From: Sulfolobus sp. S-194
GTDB taxonomy: Archaea; Thermoproteota; Thermoprotei_A; Sulfolobales; Sulfolobaceae
NCBI RefSeq assembly: GCF_012222305.1
Contig: NZ_CP035730.1
Location: 1,577,501 to 1,641,500, forward strand
Length of the DNA stretch: 64,000 bases
Direction: 5' to 3'
Position numbers and translations under genes: made by a program
Shown here: positions 9,603 to 20,838 of the stretch, in pieces
How positions within the stretch are numbered: the stretch's first letter is position 1
Layout of the letters: each line of letters begins with the position of its first letter
The notes under the pieces: model-generated
The model's input: only the letters and a program-made list of their open reading frames with translations
Databases searched by the model: none
Told to the model about the DNA's origin: nothing

Positions 9603-10417
9603 TTATGATTTATATATATCAAGTGAGAAGTCTAATGACCTTGAACTATGGGTTATGTAACCACTCGAAATAATGTCAACTCCAGTTTTCGCATATTCAA
9701 TTATATTATCTGGATTTATTCCCCAGAAGCTTCTATTATTATTTTCCTTTTTAATTCATTTACTACTGGTAGTATTTCTTCTGGTTTCATATTATCTAAA
9801 AGTATAGCGTCTGCACCAGCTTCGTATGCTTCTAATGCATCTTTTAAACTTGATACTTCAACTTCAATTTTTTTAGTAAAACTTGTTATTTCTTTAGCTC
9901 TCTTTATAGCTTCTTTTACACTTCCGATTAGTACTATGTGATTGTCTTTTATTAACACTGCGTCGGAAAGATTAAATCTATGCGGATCTCCTCCACCTAC
10001 TTCAATTGCGTATTTTTCAAACATTCTTAAGCCTGGAGTTGTTTTTCTAGTCCCAGCTATTCTAACATCAGGGTTTACGCTCTTAGCCAGTTTTGTCATT
10101 AAGTGAGTTACTGTAGATATACCAGACAATTTACCTAATAGATTTAGTACTAATCTCTCTACTCCTAAGATTGTCTCTGCATCTCCTTCTATCTCTAATA
10201 TTATATCTTTTTTCTTTATTTGTGTTCCGTCTTTCATAAAATTTTCTATTTTTATTCCTAAATATTCTAAGAACGGGATAATGAACTTTTGACCAGCTAA
10301 TATTCCCTCGTCTTTAGATATTATTACGGCTTTACATTTTATCCCAGAAACTATTTTACTTGTCACATCTTCTGGGTATATATCCTCTTCAAGTAATGAT
10401 AAGAGTTTATTTATCAT
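9603..10417 (-). CDS. nadC: Nicotinate-nucleotide pyrophosphorylase (quinolinate phosphoribosyltransferase), frameshifted near the end
   Basis: NadC converts quinolinate and PRPP to nicotinate mononucleotide. The frame from ATG 10417 ([19 protein letters not shown]) carries the family motifs [10 protein letters not shown] and [20 protein letters not shown], then [10 protein letters not shown], and stops at 9716 right after EASG. The expected end, beginning [20 protein letters not shown], is present in the next frame and runs to a TAA at 9603-9605. A run of four G (plus strand CCCC, 9721-9724) replaces five, so one base is missing. Repaired, the protein would have 271 residues, a normal length. 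This may be a sequencing error, a real mutation, or programmed frameshifting on the G run. Upstream ATGs at 10432 and 10492 are less likely: ATTATAAC at 10447-10453 fits a TATA box. Confidence 0.88.
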
Positions 10418-10529
10418 TATTTGTTTTATCATTTGTAAAAACTGGATTATAACGAAAATAAAAATTATCTTTAAAATATGTCGGCCAATCAAACTGGAAA
10501 TAAACTTTATATCTTATGTCGTTATATTT

Positions 10530-10608
<79 letters not shown>

Positions 10609-10627
<19 letters not shown>

Positions 10628-10755
10628 TTTTTCTCCCTTAAGTATCTTATTAAAGCTTCCCTTATTATTTCACTTCTGGTAATCCTATTGTTCAAAGCAT
10701 ATAGATCTAGTTGTTGTAACAAATCCTCCTCTATTTTGAATGTAACTACTCTCAT
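10609..10755 (-). CDS. Ribbon-helix-helix (CopG/MetJ-type) DNA-binding protein, 48 residues
   Basis: The short frame from ATG 10755 starts [20 protein letters not shown] and continues with [18 protein letters not shown]. This is the classical ribbon-helix-helix pattern: a short beta strand, helix, RxS-E turn, and a second helix. Such proteins dimerise and bind short operators, often their own. The C-terminus (EKKAAAGI) is encoded by the complement of the tRNA-Thr 3' half, so the two genes overlap tail to tail by 19 bases and the stop codon lies in the T loop. A palindrome in its promoter (10771-10785) may be the operator. Confidence 0.82.
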
Positions 10756-10770
10756 TTTTCATCAAGTAAT

Positions 10771-10785
10771 ACCTAAAAAGTAGGT
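10771..10785 (-). promoter_or_regulatory. Possible operator of the ribbon-helix-helix gene
   Basis: ACCTA-AAAAG-TAGGT is a perfect 5-bp inverted repeat 16 bases upstream of the ATG at 10755. A TATA-like CTTATATCA lies further upstream near 10810. The arrangement suits autorepression by a ribbon-helix-helix dimer. There is no other support. Confidence 0.35.
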
Positions 10786-10825
10786 TTTAGATAAGTCTAA
10801 TTTGATATAAGTCGGAATAGAGAGA

Positions 10826-11980
10826 CTAAACCGAAACTATTATCTTACTTTCCGCAAGAGTTTCTTCAATTACTTTCTTTAAGATCTCTGGATCTTTTTC
10901 ATCTTCTATGAATCCTCTTATTAGAAATGATTCTGCTTCTTTTCTACTTAATCCTCTATTTTCTAAATAAAATATTAAATCATCTGGTACTCTAGATACT
11001 GATGCAGAATGCTTAGCCATTAATACTCTTCCAGTCTTTACTTCTAACATAGGTGCCACTATCGATTTTGCATCTTTACCCAATATATATGCTCTACCTA
11101 TTATCGACGTAGATGAATCAAATGCTGTTTGATTTACTGATGCATCTCCCCTTACAACTACTAACGCATTATCAGTAGCTATTCCTTTTAGGTTTCCTTC
11201 ACTAATACTTCTTAATCCTTCATGTTGTACGTTTACTTTCATGTCTATTTTATCATTATCCCTACCTATTGATTTAGCACTAAAGACTGATCTTGCCTCT
11301 TTATCTAGAATTGTTGTATATTCTATATGCGCCATTTTTGATTTAGTAGCAAATAATGTTGCGTTAAGTTCTCCTTCACAATAAACTTTACTATAATTAT
11401 AAATGTATGTAGATTTGGCAATTAATGTGAAATTAACTTGGGAATCTCTTCCTACCTTTAGAGAAATAATCGATGATTGAAGAGAGTCTGGTATTTCGTT
11501 TTCAGCTAGATATATTATATCTGCTATTGCTCCTTCCTTCACATTTATTTCTATGTTAGCTGGAGAAATGTAACCTTTTTCTGTTACGTTATGATATATT
11601 AAGATTTTTGATGAATCTTCTATGTTTATTTTCAGTTTTTTTGATAACGCTAATGTTAAAGAGACAAGCTTAGTTTCATCTGCTTTTATTAGATTATTAG
11701 TCGGTTCAAAACTGATTTCTCCTCCTGTTATATTATCATCTTGTATATAGATTGTTTTGTATCCTTCTATTTCATATTTCTTTATGTTGTTTGAAGAGGG
11801 AAAGATTGTTAAATTAAGTTTATCGTAATCACTCCATTCAGTATAATGTTTAACTGTAGGAGAATCGTTTATAACTTGGTATGGTAATGATTCTGCTAAA
11901 GAAAGTAATTTTTGTCTTTCTCCTTTATTTTCCAAATTAGAAATGTATTTTTGTACAGAAGAAAAATCGATTATACTCAT
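10826..11980 (-). CDS. sufD: SufD, Fe-S cluster scaffold subunit
   Basis: This 384-residue protein is the SufD-type partner in the SufBCD scaffold that builds iron-sulfur clusters. The C-terminal beta-helix core contains SIIGRAYILGKDAKSIVAP, then LMAKHSASVSRVPDDLIFYL and GLSRKEAESFLIRGF. The histidine in AKHSAS corresponds to the conserved SufD histidine at the SufB-SufD interface. It is the last gene of sufC-sufB-sufD; sufB stops immediately before its ATG. This archaeal operon lacks sufS, sufE and sufU, so the sulfur source must be encoded elsewhere. Confidence 0.92.
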   Translation of the reverse strand: MSIIDFSSVQKYISNLENKGERQKLLSLAESLPYQVINDSPTVKHYTEWSDYDKLNLTIFPSSNNIKKYEIEGYKTIYIQDDNITGGEISFEPTNNLIKADETKLVSLTLALSKKLKINIEDSSKILIYHNVTEKGYISPANIEINVKEGAIADIIYLAENEIPDSLQSSIISLKVGRDSQVNFTLIAKSTYIYNYSKVYCEGELNATLFATKSKMAHIEYTTILDKEARSVFSAKSIGRDNDKIDMKVNVQHEGLRSISEGNLKGIATDNALVVVRGDASVNQTAFDSSTSIIGRAYILGKDAKSIVAPMLEVKTGRVLMAKHSASVSRVPDDLIFYLENRGLSRKEAESFLIRGFIEDEKDPEILKKVIEETLAESKIIVSV

Positions 11981-13420
<1,440 letters not shown>

Positions 13421-13510
13421 TTTGGTTTACCTATCATTAACTCTGTTAAAGATCTAATATAAGCTTATCTATAAATAACTAAAAATTTTAAATTATAGAA
13501 AAATTACTAA

Positions 13511-14248
13511 TTATTTCAAGATTCCTTCGTATCCTTTTTCATCTATAAGTTTAGCTAATTCCATTCCGCCAGAAGCTACTATTTTACCTCTATAAAGTAC
13601 ATGAACTTTATCAGCTTTTACGTGATCAAGGATCCTTCTATAATGAGTTATTATTAGGTATCCAGTATTATTCTCATTTCTAAGTTTTACTATAGCTTCT
13701 GCAATAGCTCTAAGACCATCTACATCAACACCAGAATCTGGTTCATCAAGTATTGCTATTTTAGGCTTCATTAATAGCATTTGTAGGATTTCTGTTCTCT
13801 TCTTTTCTCCACCGCTAAATCCCTCAAAAACACCTCTGTTTAATAATGAGTCACTTACTCCTACTGTTTTACTTAACTCTTTTACGTAACTTATAACTTG
13901 TATTGGGGATTGCGATGAACCATAAATTCTGTTATACTCCGCTATTAGTAAGGTAGAAAGTTTTACTCCGCTTATTTCTATGGGATTTTGAAATGCTAAG
14001 AATAATCCTTTTTTGACTTTTTCATGCGTTTCAAGATTTGTTATATCCTCATTATCTAGTAGGATTTTGCCCTCAGTTATTTTATATTTAGGATGCCCCA
14101 TTATGGCTAGCGATAGTGAGGTCTTGCCACTTCCGTTAGGCCCCATTAGCACATGAATCTCTCCAGAGTTTATAGTTAGCGAAACACCTTTGAGTATTTC
14201 TTTACCTTCTACTGTTACGTGAAGATTTTCGATTTTTAAAGTTGTCAT
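13511..14248 (-). CDS. sufC: SufC, ABC-type ATPase of the Fe-S assembly complex
   Basis: The protein has 245 residues from ATG 14248; an in-frame GTG lies three codons upstream. Visible are Walker A GPNGSGKT (36-43), the Q-loop region AFQNPIEISG, the ABC signature FSGGEKKR, Walker B IAILDEPDSGVD, and the switch histidine in IITHYRR. The substitution of the usual LSGGQ by FSGGE is characteristic of SufC. The start at 14248 is supported by AAGTGAT just upstream as a weak ribosome binding site. It leads the suf operon. Confidence 0.95.
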   Translation of the reverse strand: MTTLKIENLHVTVEGKEILKGVSLTINSGEIHVLMGPNGSGKTSLSLAIMGHPKYKITEGKILLDNEDITNLETHEKVKKGLFLAFQNPIEISGVKLSTLLIAEYNRIYGSSQSPIQVISYVKELSKTVGVSDSLLNRGVFEGFSGGEKKRTEILQMLLMKPKIAILDEPDSGVDVDGLRAIAEAIVKLRNENNTGYLIITHYRRILDHVKADKVHVLYRGKIVASGGMELAKLIDEKGYEGILK

Positions 14249-14263
14249 ATATATCACTTCTAC

Positions 14264-15268
14264 TTATGAGCTTAAATTTCTCTCTATCCAGGGGGCTTCT
14301 TCAAGGAATAATGAACATGAGGAGTTGTTTAATGCTTCTTCTAACATGGTAAGTAGATCGTCCATGTAACTTAGGAGAATTTGATTATCTGTATTTATTT
14401 GCGATAGGGCTAGTTTAATCTGCGATATTAGGGTAAATCCGTTAGAAATTCTCTTTATACTTGGAAATAATATACTCATAATTATTTCATCAAATAAATC
14501 GTTTATTTTTTGAAATACTTCTATTAACTTTTTATTTATCTCTTGGTCATTTCTCAGTTTTTCATCTTTTTTTATAACTCCATTAAGTTTTTGCATTACG
14601 TGGTATACTCTTAACAATATAGAAGAATTTACAGCTATAATGAAATTCCTTAGGGTATCTCTTTCAGAATTGTATCTTCCACCCATACTTCTCCTTAATA
14701 ACATAAGGTATACTCTTCTAAGATCTTCTATTGTAGATTGTACTTCGGACTGGTTCTGACCTTTAAGAATAGCTATAATATCATCTACTTTTTTAGCTAT
14801 AATATTCAGTATTCTTCTTAGTAGAGATTCTATCCCTATTTTTTCAGTATCTAGTAAACAGTCGAGTTTTATTCTATCTTCTGCAACTTCAGATACTTCT
14901 ATGCCTACTAATTGCTTTGAGAAATTCATCACATCTTCTACTTCTTTATGTTCCAAATTTTTCCTAGAAGAAAATATTATCTCATCATAACCTAGTGCAT
15001 ATAAACAAGGGATTGCTGTAGTCATTGATTGCTTAAAACTATCAATATCGATTTTTACAGACCTTTTATTTGAATTTAATTTTATTTTTTCAGCAACTAA
15101 ACGCAAAGTGCCGTCTTCAGATACTTCCATAATTATTTTATCTCCTGGTTTAATTCCCCATTTGTTTATCCATTTTTTAGGTAATGTTATAAATAGAGAA
15201 GAAGAACCTAATCTCTGAACTTTCCTAGTTTCTACATCTTTTGAAAATCTTGTTGTTTCATCAGACAA
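14264..15268 (-). CDS. PhoU-domain protein with N-terminal AbrB-like DNA-binding domain
   Basis: In the 334-residue protein, the N-terminus (about 12-60) has the SpoVT/AbrB pattern: VQRLGSSSLFITLPKKWINK followed by GIKPGDKIIMEV. The rest is all-helical and PhoU-like, with a repeat typical of PhoU. Such fusions are common in archaea and are thought to control phosphate uptake or metal homeostasis. No phosphate transporter is nearby, and the gene precedes sufC by only 15 bases before its preferred ATG, so it may be cotranscribed with suf. The start is TTG. Confidence 0.8.
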   Translation of the reverse strand: MSDETTRFSKDVETRKVQRLGSSSLFITLPKKWINKWGIKPGDKIIMEVSEDGTLRLVAEKIKLNSNKRSVKIDIDSFKQSMTTAIPCLYALGYDEIIFSSRKNLEHKEVEDVMNFSKQLVGIEVSEVAEDRIKLDCLLDTEKIGIESLLRRILNIIAKKVDDIIAILKGQNQSEVQSTIEDLRRVYLMLLRRSMGGRYNSERDTLRNFIIAVNSSILLRVYHVMQKLNGVIKKDEKLRNDQEINKKLIEVFQKINDLFDEIIMSILFPSIKRISNGFTLISQIKLALSQINTDNQILLSYMDDLLTMLEEALNNSSCSLFLEEAPWIERNLSS

Positions 15269-15353
15269 GAATTTATCCCTATTTAATCTACTTGAACGCC
15301 GTTTATATAAATGTTTCTAAAGCTTATTAATAACAAGATAAAAAGCAGTTTTT

Positions 15354-15731
15354 CTACTGTTTCTTTTTCTTTATTGTTACTTTTAATAACCATTTAACTC
15401 TTGAAACATCCATAGTTGAAGGATCAGCATCATCTGGTAAGCTTAAATTAAGTCTATATTCTTTACCATCTTTTGTTTTACAAGAAATAGATAATCTCCT
15501 CGGTCTTGATTCAACTTTTAATGTTGCTAAGTCAGCTTTGGGAACATCTATGAGATATTCGTACCCTTCGTCTGTTTCATTAAAACTATATAATGGTGAG
15601 GAAAATCTTCTTAGTTCTCTTTCTATTTCTTCCTCTATTTCTCTCTGTATTCTTCTAAATTTTTCTTCCTCTTGTTTTATTAGGTTCTTTATTAATTCAT
15701 CTAAGTCTTTAAAAGCTGGCATTTTTCTCAC
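15354..15731 (-). CDS. Hsp20/CS-like small protein
   Basis: The 125-residue protein has a charged helical N-terminus (about 1-45, rich in E, R, K and I, likely coiled coil) followed by a beta-rich domain. That domain contains GYEYLIDVPKADLATLKVES and a shortened alpha-crystallin/CS pattern ending SRVKWLLKVTI. It is probably a small heat-shock-like chaperone. Its GTG start overlaps the stop of the PAC2 gene by a GTGA, and an ATG lies three codons inside. It probably belongs to the gcvT-gcvH-PAC2 transcript. Confidence 0.6.
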   Translation of the reverse strand: MRKMPAFKDLDELIKNLIKQEEEKFRRIQREIEEEIERELRRFSSPLYSFNETDEGYEYLIDVPKADLATLKVESRPRRLSISCKTKDGKEYRLNLSLPDDADPSTMDVSRVKWLLKVTIKKKKQ

Positions 15732-16471
15732 GCGTATGTCATTGGTCTATTTGATGCATAAGTAGGTAATTCTTGCTTTGTTTGCTCCATTAATCCCTTA
15801 ATTTTATCTCTAATATCTTCTGCTTCTTTTAATAACTCGTCTACATTTATAGAGAATCCTATATATCTACTCAATATAGTTAACGCTATTGCTGATGCTT
15901 CTGGATCAGGTAGATCAAGAAATGATTCAACGACAATAACGAAATTGCTTAAGTTATTTTTGTGTGACTCTATAAGCAAAGGAGCATATGGTCCTGCTAT
16001 ATAACCATCACCAAATTTTTCCATAAGGCCGAGTTTTTGTAAATCTTGGGCTGTGTTATGATCATTTGCTATCCAATACGCATTTAATTTTTCAGCGTTT
16101 AGTCTATCTTGTATTGGTAATCCTGTTATCGATATAATATTTGAAATACCATATTTTTTTGCAACATCAACTATAATCTTACTTATTGCATTTATTGCAG
16201 ATGAAGGTATGGCTATCCATGAATGAAATACTATTATATTATGATTATGGTAGAGTCTTATAGGGGATTTTGCTATTCCGTCTTGGACATGAGAAATTGG
16301 AGGTAAGATATTTGGTGCATAAATTTCGGCAAACTCTTTAAGTTTCAATCTTTCTATTAAATATTCTGTTGCTATCACTCCAACCAATCCAGCGTCTGGT
16401 AATCCAACTATAAGATAAGAAGGTTTAGATAAAATTGGAGTATATTTTTCGATAATTTCATACTGGCTCAT
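15728..16471 (-). CDS. PAC2-family protein (proteasome assembly chaperone-like)
   Basis: The 247-residue protein has the PAC2 opening PSYLIVGLPDAGLVGVIATE, then IISITGLPIQ and FVIVVESFLDLPDPEASA, typical of the archaeal PAC2/COG2047 family. Eukaryotic relatives help assemble the proteasome; the archaeal role is not settled. The C-terminus is helical (VDELLKEAEDIRDKIKGLME). It shares one base with the gcvH stop, so it is translationally linked to the glycine cleavage genes, although no functional link is known. Confidence 0.8.
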   Translation of the reverse strand: MSQYEIIEKYTPILSKPSYLIVGLPDAGLVGVIATEYLIERLKLKEFAEIYAPNILPPISHVQDGIAKSPIRLYHNHNIIVFHSWIAIPSSAINAISKIIVDVAKKYGISNIISITGLPIQDRLNAEKLNAYWIANDHNTAQDLQKLGLMEKFGDGYIAGPYAPLLIESHKNNLSNFVIVVESFLDLPDPEASAIALTILSRYIGFSINVDELLKEAEDIRDKIKGLMEQTKQELPTYASNRPMTYA

Positions 16472-16890
16472 TATAATCCCTCTCTTTGTTTTATTAATTC
16501 ACTATACTTTTCCGGACTTAACAATTTTTCTATTTCGTTTCTGTCACTTATCTCTAGTTTAAATATCCAGCCTTCACCATAAGGATCTTTATTTATTAGT
16601 TCCGGTGAATCTGTCAGTTTTTGATTTACTTCTATTACTTTTCCAGCCAATGGAGAGTAAATATCTGCTGCAGCTTTTACAGATTCTACAACAGCAACTG
16701 GGTCATTAGCCTTAACTTCTTTACCTATCTCTGGTAATTCAACACCCACAATATCACGTAGTTTTTTCTGTGCATAATCAGTTATTCCTACAATAGCTAT
16801 GTTTTCTTTAATCAATATCCACTCGTCTGTTTCTGAATAGTATCTATCTTTTAATACTTTATATTTTCCACCAACTATAATTTCTGACAT
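16471..16890 (-). CDS. gcvH: Glycine cleavage system H protein
   Basis: GcvH is the lipoyl carrier that shuttles the aminomethyl group between GcvP and GcvT. From ATG 16890 it has 139 residues. The lipoylation lysine lies in [14 protein letters not shown] (Lys72). The surrounding half-lipoyl fold has [20 protein letters not shown] in front and [13 protein letters not shown] behind, the usual pattern. A GTG three codons upstream overlaps the gcvT stop by one base and is the alternative start. Its lipoyl group is probably installed by the ligase and LipS proteins encoded at 4.6-7.2 kb. Confidence 0.95.
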   Translation of the reverse strand: MSEIIVGGKYKVLKDRYYSETDEWILIKENIAIVGITDYAQKKLRDIVGVELPEIGKEVKANDPVAVVESVKAAADIYSPLAGKVIEVNQKLTDSPELINKDPYGEGWIFKLEISDRNEIEKLLSPEKYSELIKQREGL

Positions 16891-16898
16891 TACTATCA

Positions 16899-17939
16899 CT
16901 AAATAAATGGAAAGTCTTGTAATTTAGCTTCAACTTGTTTATTTCTTATCTCTATATCGACAGAGTATCCGAATAAAGCGTATTTCGAGTTAATATATCC
17001 CATTCCTATAACTCTGTTAAGATAGGGTGAAAATGTTGAACTTGTTACATACCCAATTTCATTATCTAGTATTTTTATCTTGTTATCTTTTCTAGGAATA
17101 CTTCTTTCTCCTTTCTTTAATTTCAATCCAATCCTTATTTTCTCAACACCATTCTTTAACTGTTCTACTATTTTCTCTCTGCCGATAAATTGTTTATCAA
17201 GAGAGAAAACCCAATATCTTGCTTCTACGGGAGTTATATTCTCACCTATATCTTCTTCATATAATACAAATCCCATTTCTTGTCTTATACTATCTCTGCA
17301 GATTAACCCAGCTGGTTTAACTCCTACTGAAATGAGTCTTTGAATAATTTTTGAGATGACCTCTGGGCTTCCCCAAACTTCAACACCATCCTCTCCAGTC
17401 CATCCTGATCTACTAATAAGAAAGACTTCTTCCCCAAGAAATTTAGTATTAATTTTGAATTCTAATGGTTTCAGATCGATCTTTTCTATGTAATTCCACA
17501 CATTTCTTCCTTGTATGGCAATCATACCATATTTGAATGTTAGATCTTCCACATCCAAATTTGAATTTGATTTTATCCAATTTACAATTTTTTCTCTATT
17601 TATTGCATTTGTTACAATTAAGAACTCACTATCACTTAATTTATATGACATTATATCATCTATAAAACCTCCTTTATCATTAAGAAATGCTGTTGGTCCT
17701 ATCATAGTATTGTATGAAGCTTTTTTAATATCTTTCGCGATCAAAAGATCGAATTCATCAATTTTTCCAGTTACTTTTAGTCTCCCCATATGCGATAAGT
17801 CAAAAAATGCAGCAGAAGAGCGTACAGCTAAATGTTCTTCTTGATAAGAAGTATATTTCATTGGCATTTTCCAACCTGCAAATTCGCCTATATCAGCATT
17901 AAGTTTTAATTCAATATCCAAAAGAGGCGTACTAAACAT
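16899..17939 (-). CDS. gcvT: Glycine cleavage system T protein (aminomethyltransferase)
   Basis: The 346-residue protein transfers the methylene group from aminomethyl-lipoyl-GcvH to tetrahydrofolate or the archaeal equivalent, releasing ammonia. Motifs present are [15 protein letters not shown] near the N-terminus, [16 protein letters not shown], the folate-site region [14 protein letters not shown] near residue 180, and [20 protein letters not shown] near the end. It starts at 17939, facing gcvPA across a shared promoter of about 40 bases, and leads the gcvT-gcvH-PAC2-Hsp20-like operon. Confidence 0.95.
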   Translation of the reverse strand: MFSTPLLDIELKLNADIGEFAGWKMPMKYTSYQEEHLAVRSSAAFFDLSHMGRLKVTGKIDEFDLLIAKDIKKASYNTMIGPTAFLNDKGGFIDDIMSYKLSDSEFLIVTNAINREKIVNWIKSNSNLDVEDLTFKYGMIAIQGRNVWNYIEKIDLKPLEFKINTKFLGEEVFLISRSGWTGEDGVEVWGSPEVISKIIQRLISVGVKPAGLICRDSIRQEMGFVLYEEDIGENITPVEARYWVFSLDKQFIGREKIVEQLKNGVEKIRIGLKLKKGERSIPRKDNKIKILDNEIGYVTSSTFSPYLNRVIGMGYINSKYALFGYSVDIEIRNKQVEAKLQDFPFI

Positions 17940-17977
17940 TTTTAATTCACATATTGAATACTAGTAGGCATATTTAT
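17938..17977. promoter_or_regulatory. Compact divergent gcvT/gcvPA promoter
   Basis: Between the two start codons, ATATTTATAT at 17969-17978 can serve as TATA box for gcvT on the minus strand. TTTTTAATT at about 17939-17947 serves gcvPA on the plus strand, placing the start of transcription near ATG 17978. Both transcripts would have little or no leader. ACTAGTAG at 17960-17967 also occurs in the inverted repeat before lplA, which may be chance. Confidence 0.45.
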
Positions 17978-19324
17978 ATGGACATGCATCCATGGTTACC
18001 AAATATAAAGTATATAGAGGAGATGTTGAAAAGTATAAGAGTAAATAGCATAGACGATCTCTTCATAGATGTGCCAGAAGAAGTCAAATTAAAGAAAGAA
18101 TTGGATTTAGATTATAAAAAACCTCTTTCTGAGTACGAAATTATTCTTAAATTACAAGAATTACAAAGTAAAAATAAAAAACTGAAGATGCCACCTTTTC
18201 TAGGAGGTGGAATTTGTCCACACTATGTTCCAGAGGTTGTAAAATTTATTATTAAACGTTCTGAATTTTATACATCCTATACTCCGTATCAGCCAGAAAT
18301 TTCTCAAGGCATATTACAAGCATTGTTTGAATATCAAAGTCTAATAGCCGAACTTTTTGAAATGGAAGTAGTTAATGCGTCTCTTTATGATTGGGGTAGT
18401 GCATTAGCTGAAGCTATAATGATGTCTAATAGAATTAATAAAAAGAAGATTGTACTTATTCCTAAACTTATGAACCCATACCATAAAGAAGTTGTGAACA
18501 CGTGGACTTATGGTAAGGGTATAAAACTAGTAGAGCTACCTCCAAATGAAAGGGGTACCATCGATATTAGTAAGTTAGAAAGTATAATAAATGACGATAT
18601 TTCTGCAATATACATTCAGCAACCTAATTTTTACGGAATATTTGAAGATGAAATAGAATATATTGTAGATATTGCTAAAAAGAAAAAAATTATCACCATT
18701 ATGGGTGTTTCTCCACTAGCATTAGGCCTAATCAAGCCTCCTGGAGAATATGAAATTGATATTGCAGTAGGAGATGGACAAGAATTAGGTTTGTCTTTAA
18801 ACTTTGGAGGTCCTCTTTTAGGAATTCTTGCAACTAGATGGGATGGACAGTTAGTAAGACAAATGCCTGGTAGGATTGTGGGATTAACCAAGGATTCTGA
18901 AGGAAAAAGAGGATTTACATTAATCCTTCAAACTAGAGAACAGTTTGCTAGAAGAGAAAAGGCTACTTCAAATATAACTACTAATGAAGCATTAATGGCT
19001 ATTGCAGCAGCTGTATATCTCTCATTGTTAGGAAGAAATGGGATAAAAGAATTGGCTGAGGAGATATATATTAGAAGCCATTATGCTAAGAAAAGATTAG
19101 AAGAATTAGGAGTAAATACTATATATAACGGAGATTTCTTTGAGGAGTTTGCTATTGATTTTAAAACTGATTATGATATAATTCATTCTAGGTTACTTGA
19201 GAAGAATATACACGGTGGATTAAAATTGGGTAAGACTCAGGCTTTATTTTGTGTTACTGAGATTCATACTAAAAGTATGATTGATGAATTAATTGAAAGC
19301 ATTAGAGAGGTGTTTTCTGGATGA
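17978..19324 (+). CDS. gcvPA: Glycine dehydrogenase (decarboxylating) subunit 1
   Basis: This is the N-terminal half of the split P protein that decarboxylates glycine with PLP and loads GcvH. The start at ATG 17978 (MDMHPWLPNIKYIEEML, 448 residues) is chosen because relatives begin with this HPWLPN block. A TTG at 17954 would add eight unlikely residues and overlap the promoter. Conserved stretches are FLGGGICPHYVPEVV, FYTSYTPYQPEISQGILQAL and DWGSALAEAIMM. This subunit lacks the PLP lysine, which resides in GcvPB. Its stop overlaps the gcvPB start by ATGA. Confidence 0.95.
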   Translation: MDMHPWLPNIKYIEEMLKSIRVNSIDDLFIDVPEEVKLKKELDLDYKKPLSEYEIILKLQELQSKNKKLKMPPFLGGGICPHYVPEVVKFIIKRSEFYTSYTPYQPEISQGILQALFEYQSLIAELFEMEVVNASLYDWGSALAEAIMMSNRINKKKIVLIPKLMNPYHKEVVNTWTYGKGIKLVELPPNERGTIDISKLESIINDDISAIYIQQPNFYGIFEDEIEYIVDIAKKKKIITIMGVSPLALGLIKPPGEYEIDIAVGDGQELGLSLNFGGPLLGILATRWDGQLVRQMPGRIVGLTKDSEGKRGFTLILQTREQFARREKATSNITTNEALMAIAAAVYLSLLGRNGIKELAEEIYIRSHYAKKRLEELGVNTIYNGDFFEEFAIDFKTDYDIIHSRLLEKNIHGGLKLGKTQALFCVTEIHTKSMIDELIESIREVFSG

Positions 19325-20838
19325 GCTGGCATCAAGCTGTATGGAACGAGCCTTTAATTTTTGAATATAAAGGAAGGGGAAGAATAGGTTTTAAAATACA
19401 AGAAGAAGAGGAGTTAAAGAAAGAGATTAACATTAATATACCAGAAAAATTAAGGAGAAAGGAAATAGATTTACCAGAGTTAAGTGAACTAGAAGTTATC
19501 AGGCATTTTATAAGATTATCTCAAATGAGTTTCGGTGTTGATAACGGAATGGTACCTTTAGGTTCATGCACTATGAAGTACAACCCAAAGATAGAGGAAG
19601 AAGCTGAATTACTTACGCAAAATTTACATCCATTACAAGATGATTCTACTGTTCAAGGTATTTTAGAGGTTTTATATTATATGCAAAAATGGCTAGCTGA
19701 AATAACTGGTATGGATTTATGTAGTTTACAAGTACCAGCTGGGGCTGCTGGAGAATTAGCTGGAGTCTTAATGATTAAGAAATATCATGAAACTAAGGGT
19801 AGATGGAATAGAGATGAAATGCTTGTTGCTGATACTGCTCATGGAACTAATCCTGCTAGCGCTTCTATGGAGAATTTTAAAGTTATCTACATTAAGTCTA
19901 ATAGTGAAGGTTTAGTTGATATAGATATTTTAAAAGAGATTGTGAGCGAGAGGACAGCAGGGTTTATGTTAACTAATCCTAATACTCTTGGTCTATTCGA
20001 GGAGAACATATTAGATATTGCAAAATATATTCACTCTGTTGATGCAAAATTATATTATGACGGAGCAAATCTTAACGGAATTTTAGGAGTAGTTAGACCA
20101 GGAGATATGGGATTTGATATTGTACATTTAAACCTCCATAAGACATTCGCTGTTCCACATGGAGGAGGAGGTCCAGGAGCTGGAGCAATATGTGCTAAGG
20201 GAGAGATGGTTGATTTCCTACCATATCCATTAGTAGAGAAAAAGAACGGAATATATTCATTGTCCTATATTCCAAAATATTCCATTGGAAAAATCGCCAC
20301 TTTTTATGGAAATGTTGGTAATGTAGTTAGAGCATATACGTATATTCTGGGTTTAGGTGCTGAAGGAATATCAATGATAGGAAAAATGAGTACTTTAGCG
20401 ACTAATTATCTTATATCACAACTTAAAAATATAAGAGGACTAGATTTAATAGCCCCTCATAGACCTAGAAAACATGAGGTAGTTTTTTCTGCTAAAACAT
20501 TGGCTAAAGAAACTGGCGTCACAGCAAATGATATTGCAAAGGCATTATTAGATAGAGGATTTTATGCACCAACTATATATTTCCCTCCAAATGTGGAGGA
20601 GGCTTTAATGATTGAACCTACAGAGACTGAACCTAAAGAAGTTTTGGATAGTTTTGCAAATGCTATAAAGGAAATTATTAATGTTGCATATTCTAATCCT
20701 AAGGAAATTTTAGATACTCCAAATAATACTAGCGTTAAAAGATTAGACCAGGTTATAGCAAACCATCCATCTAGCGTAACCCCAACTTATAGGGTTAAAA
20801 GGTTAAGAGAAGAAGGAAAAATAAGTTCCTTAAAGTAG
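19321..20838 (+). CDS. gcvPB: Glycine dehydrogenase (decarboxylating) subunit 2
   Basis: The 505-residue C-terminal half of the P protein holds the active site. The PLP lysine is in DIVHLNLHKTFAVPHGGGGP. Upstream are VPLGSCTMKYNPKIEE, VPAGAAGELAGVL and ADTAHGTNPASA, all standard for GcvPB. It pairs with GcvPA into the functional decarboxylase. Its 3' end overlaps the convergent signal peptidase gene by 9 bases. Confidence 0.96.
   Translation: MSWHQAVWNEPLIFEYKGRGRIGFKIQEEEELKKEININIPEKLRRKEIDLPELSELEVIRHFIRLSQMSFGVDNGMVPLGSCTMKYNPKIEEEAELLTQNLHPLQDDSTVQGILEVLYYMQKWLAEITGMDLCSLQVPAGAAGELAGVLMIKKYHETKGRWNRDEMLVADTAHGTNPASASMENFKVIYIKSNSEGLVDIDILKEIVSERTAGFMLTNPNTLGLFEENILDIAKYIHSVDAKLYYDGANLNGILGVVRPGDMGFDIVHLNLHKTFAVPHGGGGPGAGAICAKGEMVDFLPYPLVEKKNGIYSLSYIPKYSIGKIATFYGNVGNVVRAYTYILGLGAEGISMIGKMSTLATNYLISQLKNIRGLDLIAPHRPRKHEVVFSAKTLAKETGVTANDIAKALLDRGFYAPTIYFPPNVEEALMIEPTETEPKEVLDSFANAIKEIINVAYSNPKEILDTPNNTSVKRLDQVIANHPSSVTPTYRVKRLREEGKISSLK

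Noticed and set aside
9648..9941. 97-residue plus-strand frame opposite nadC
   Set aside because: Antisense shadow of the conserved nadC coding sequence, including its frameshifted tail.
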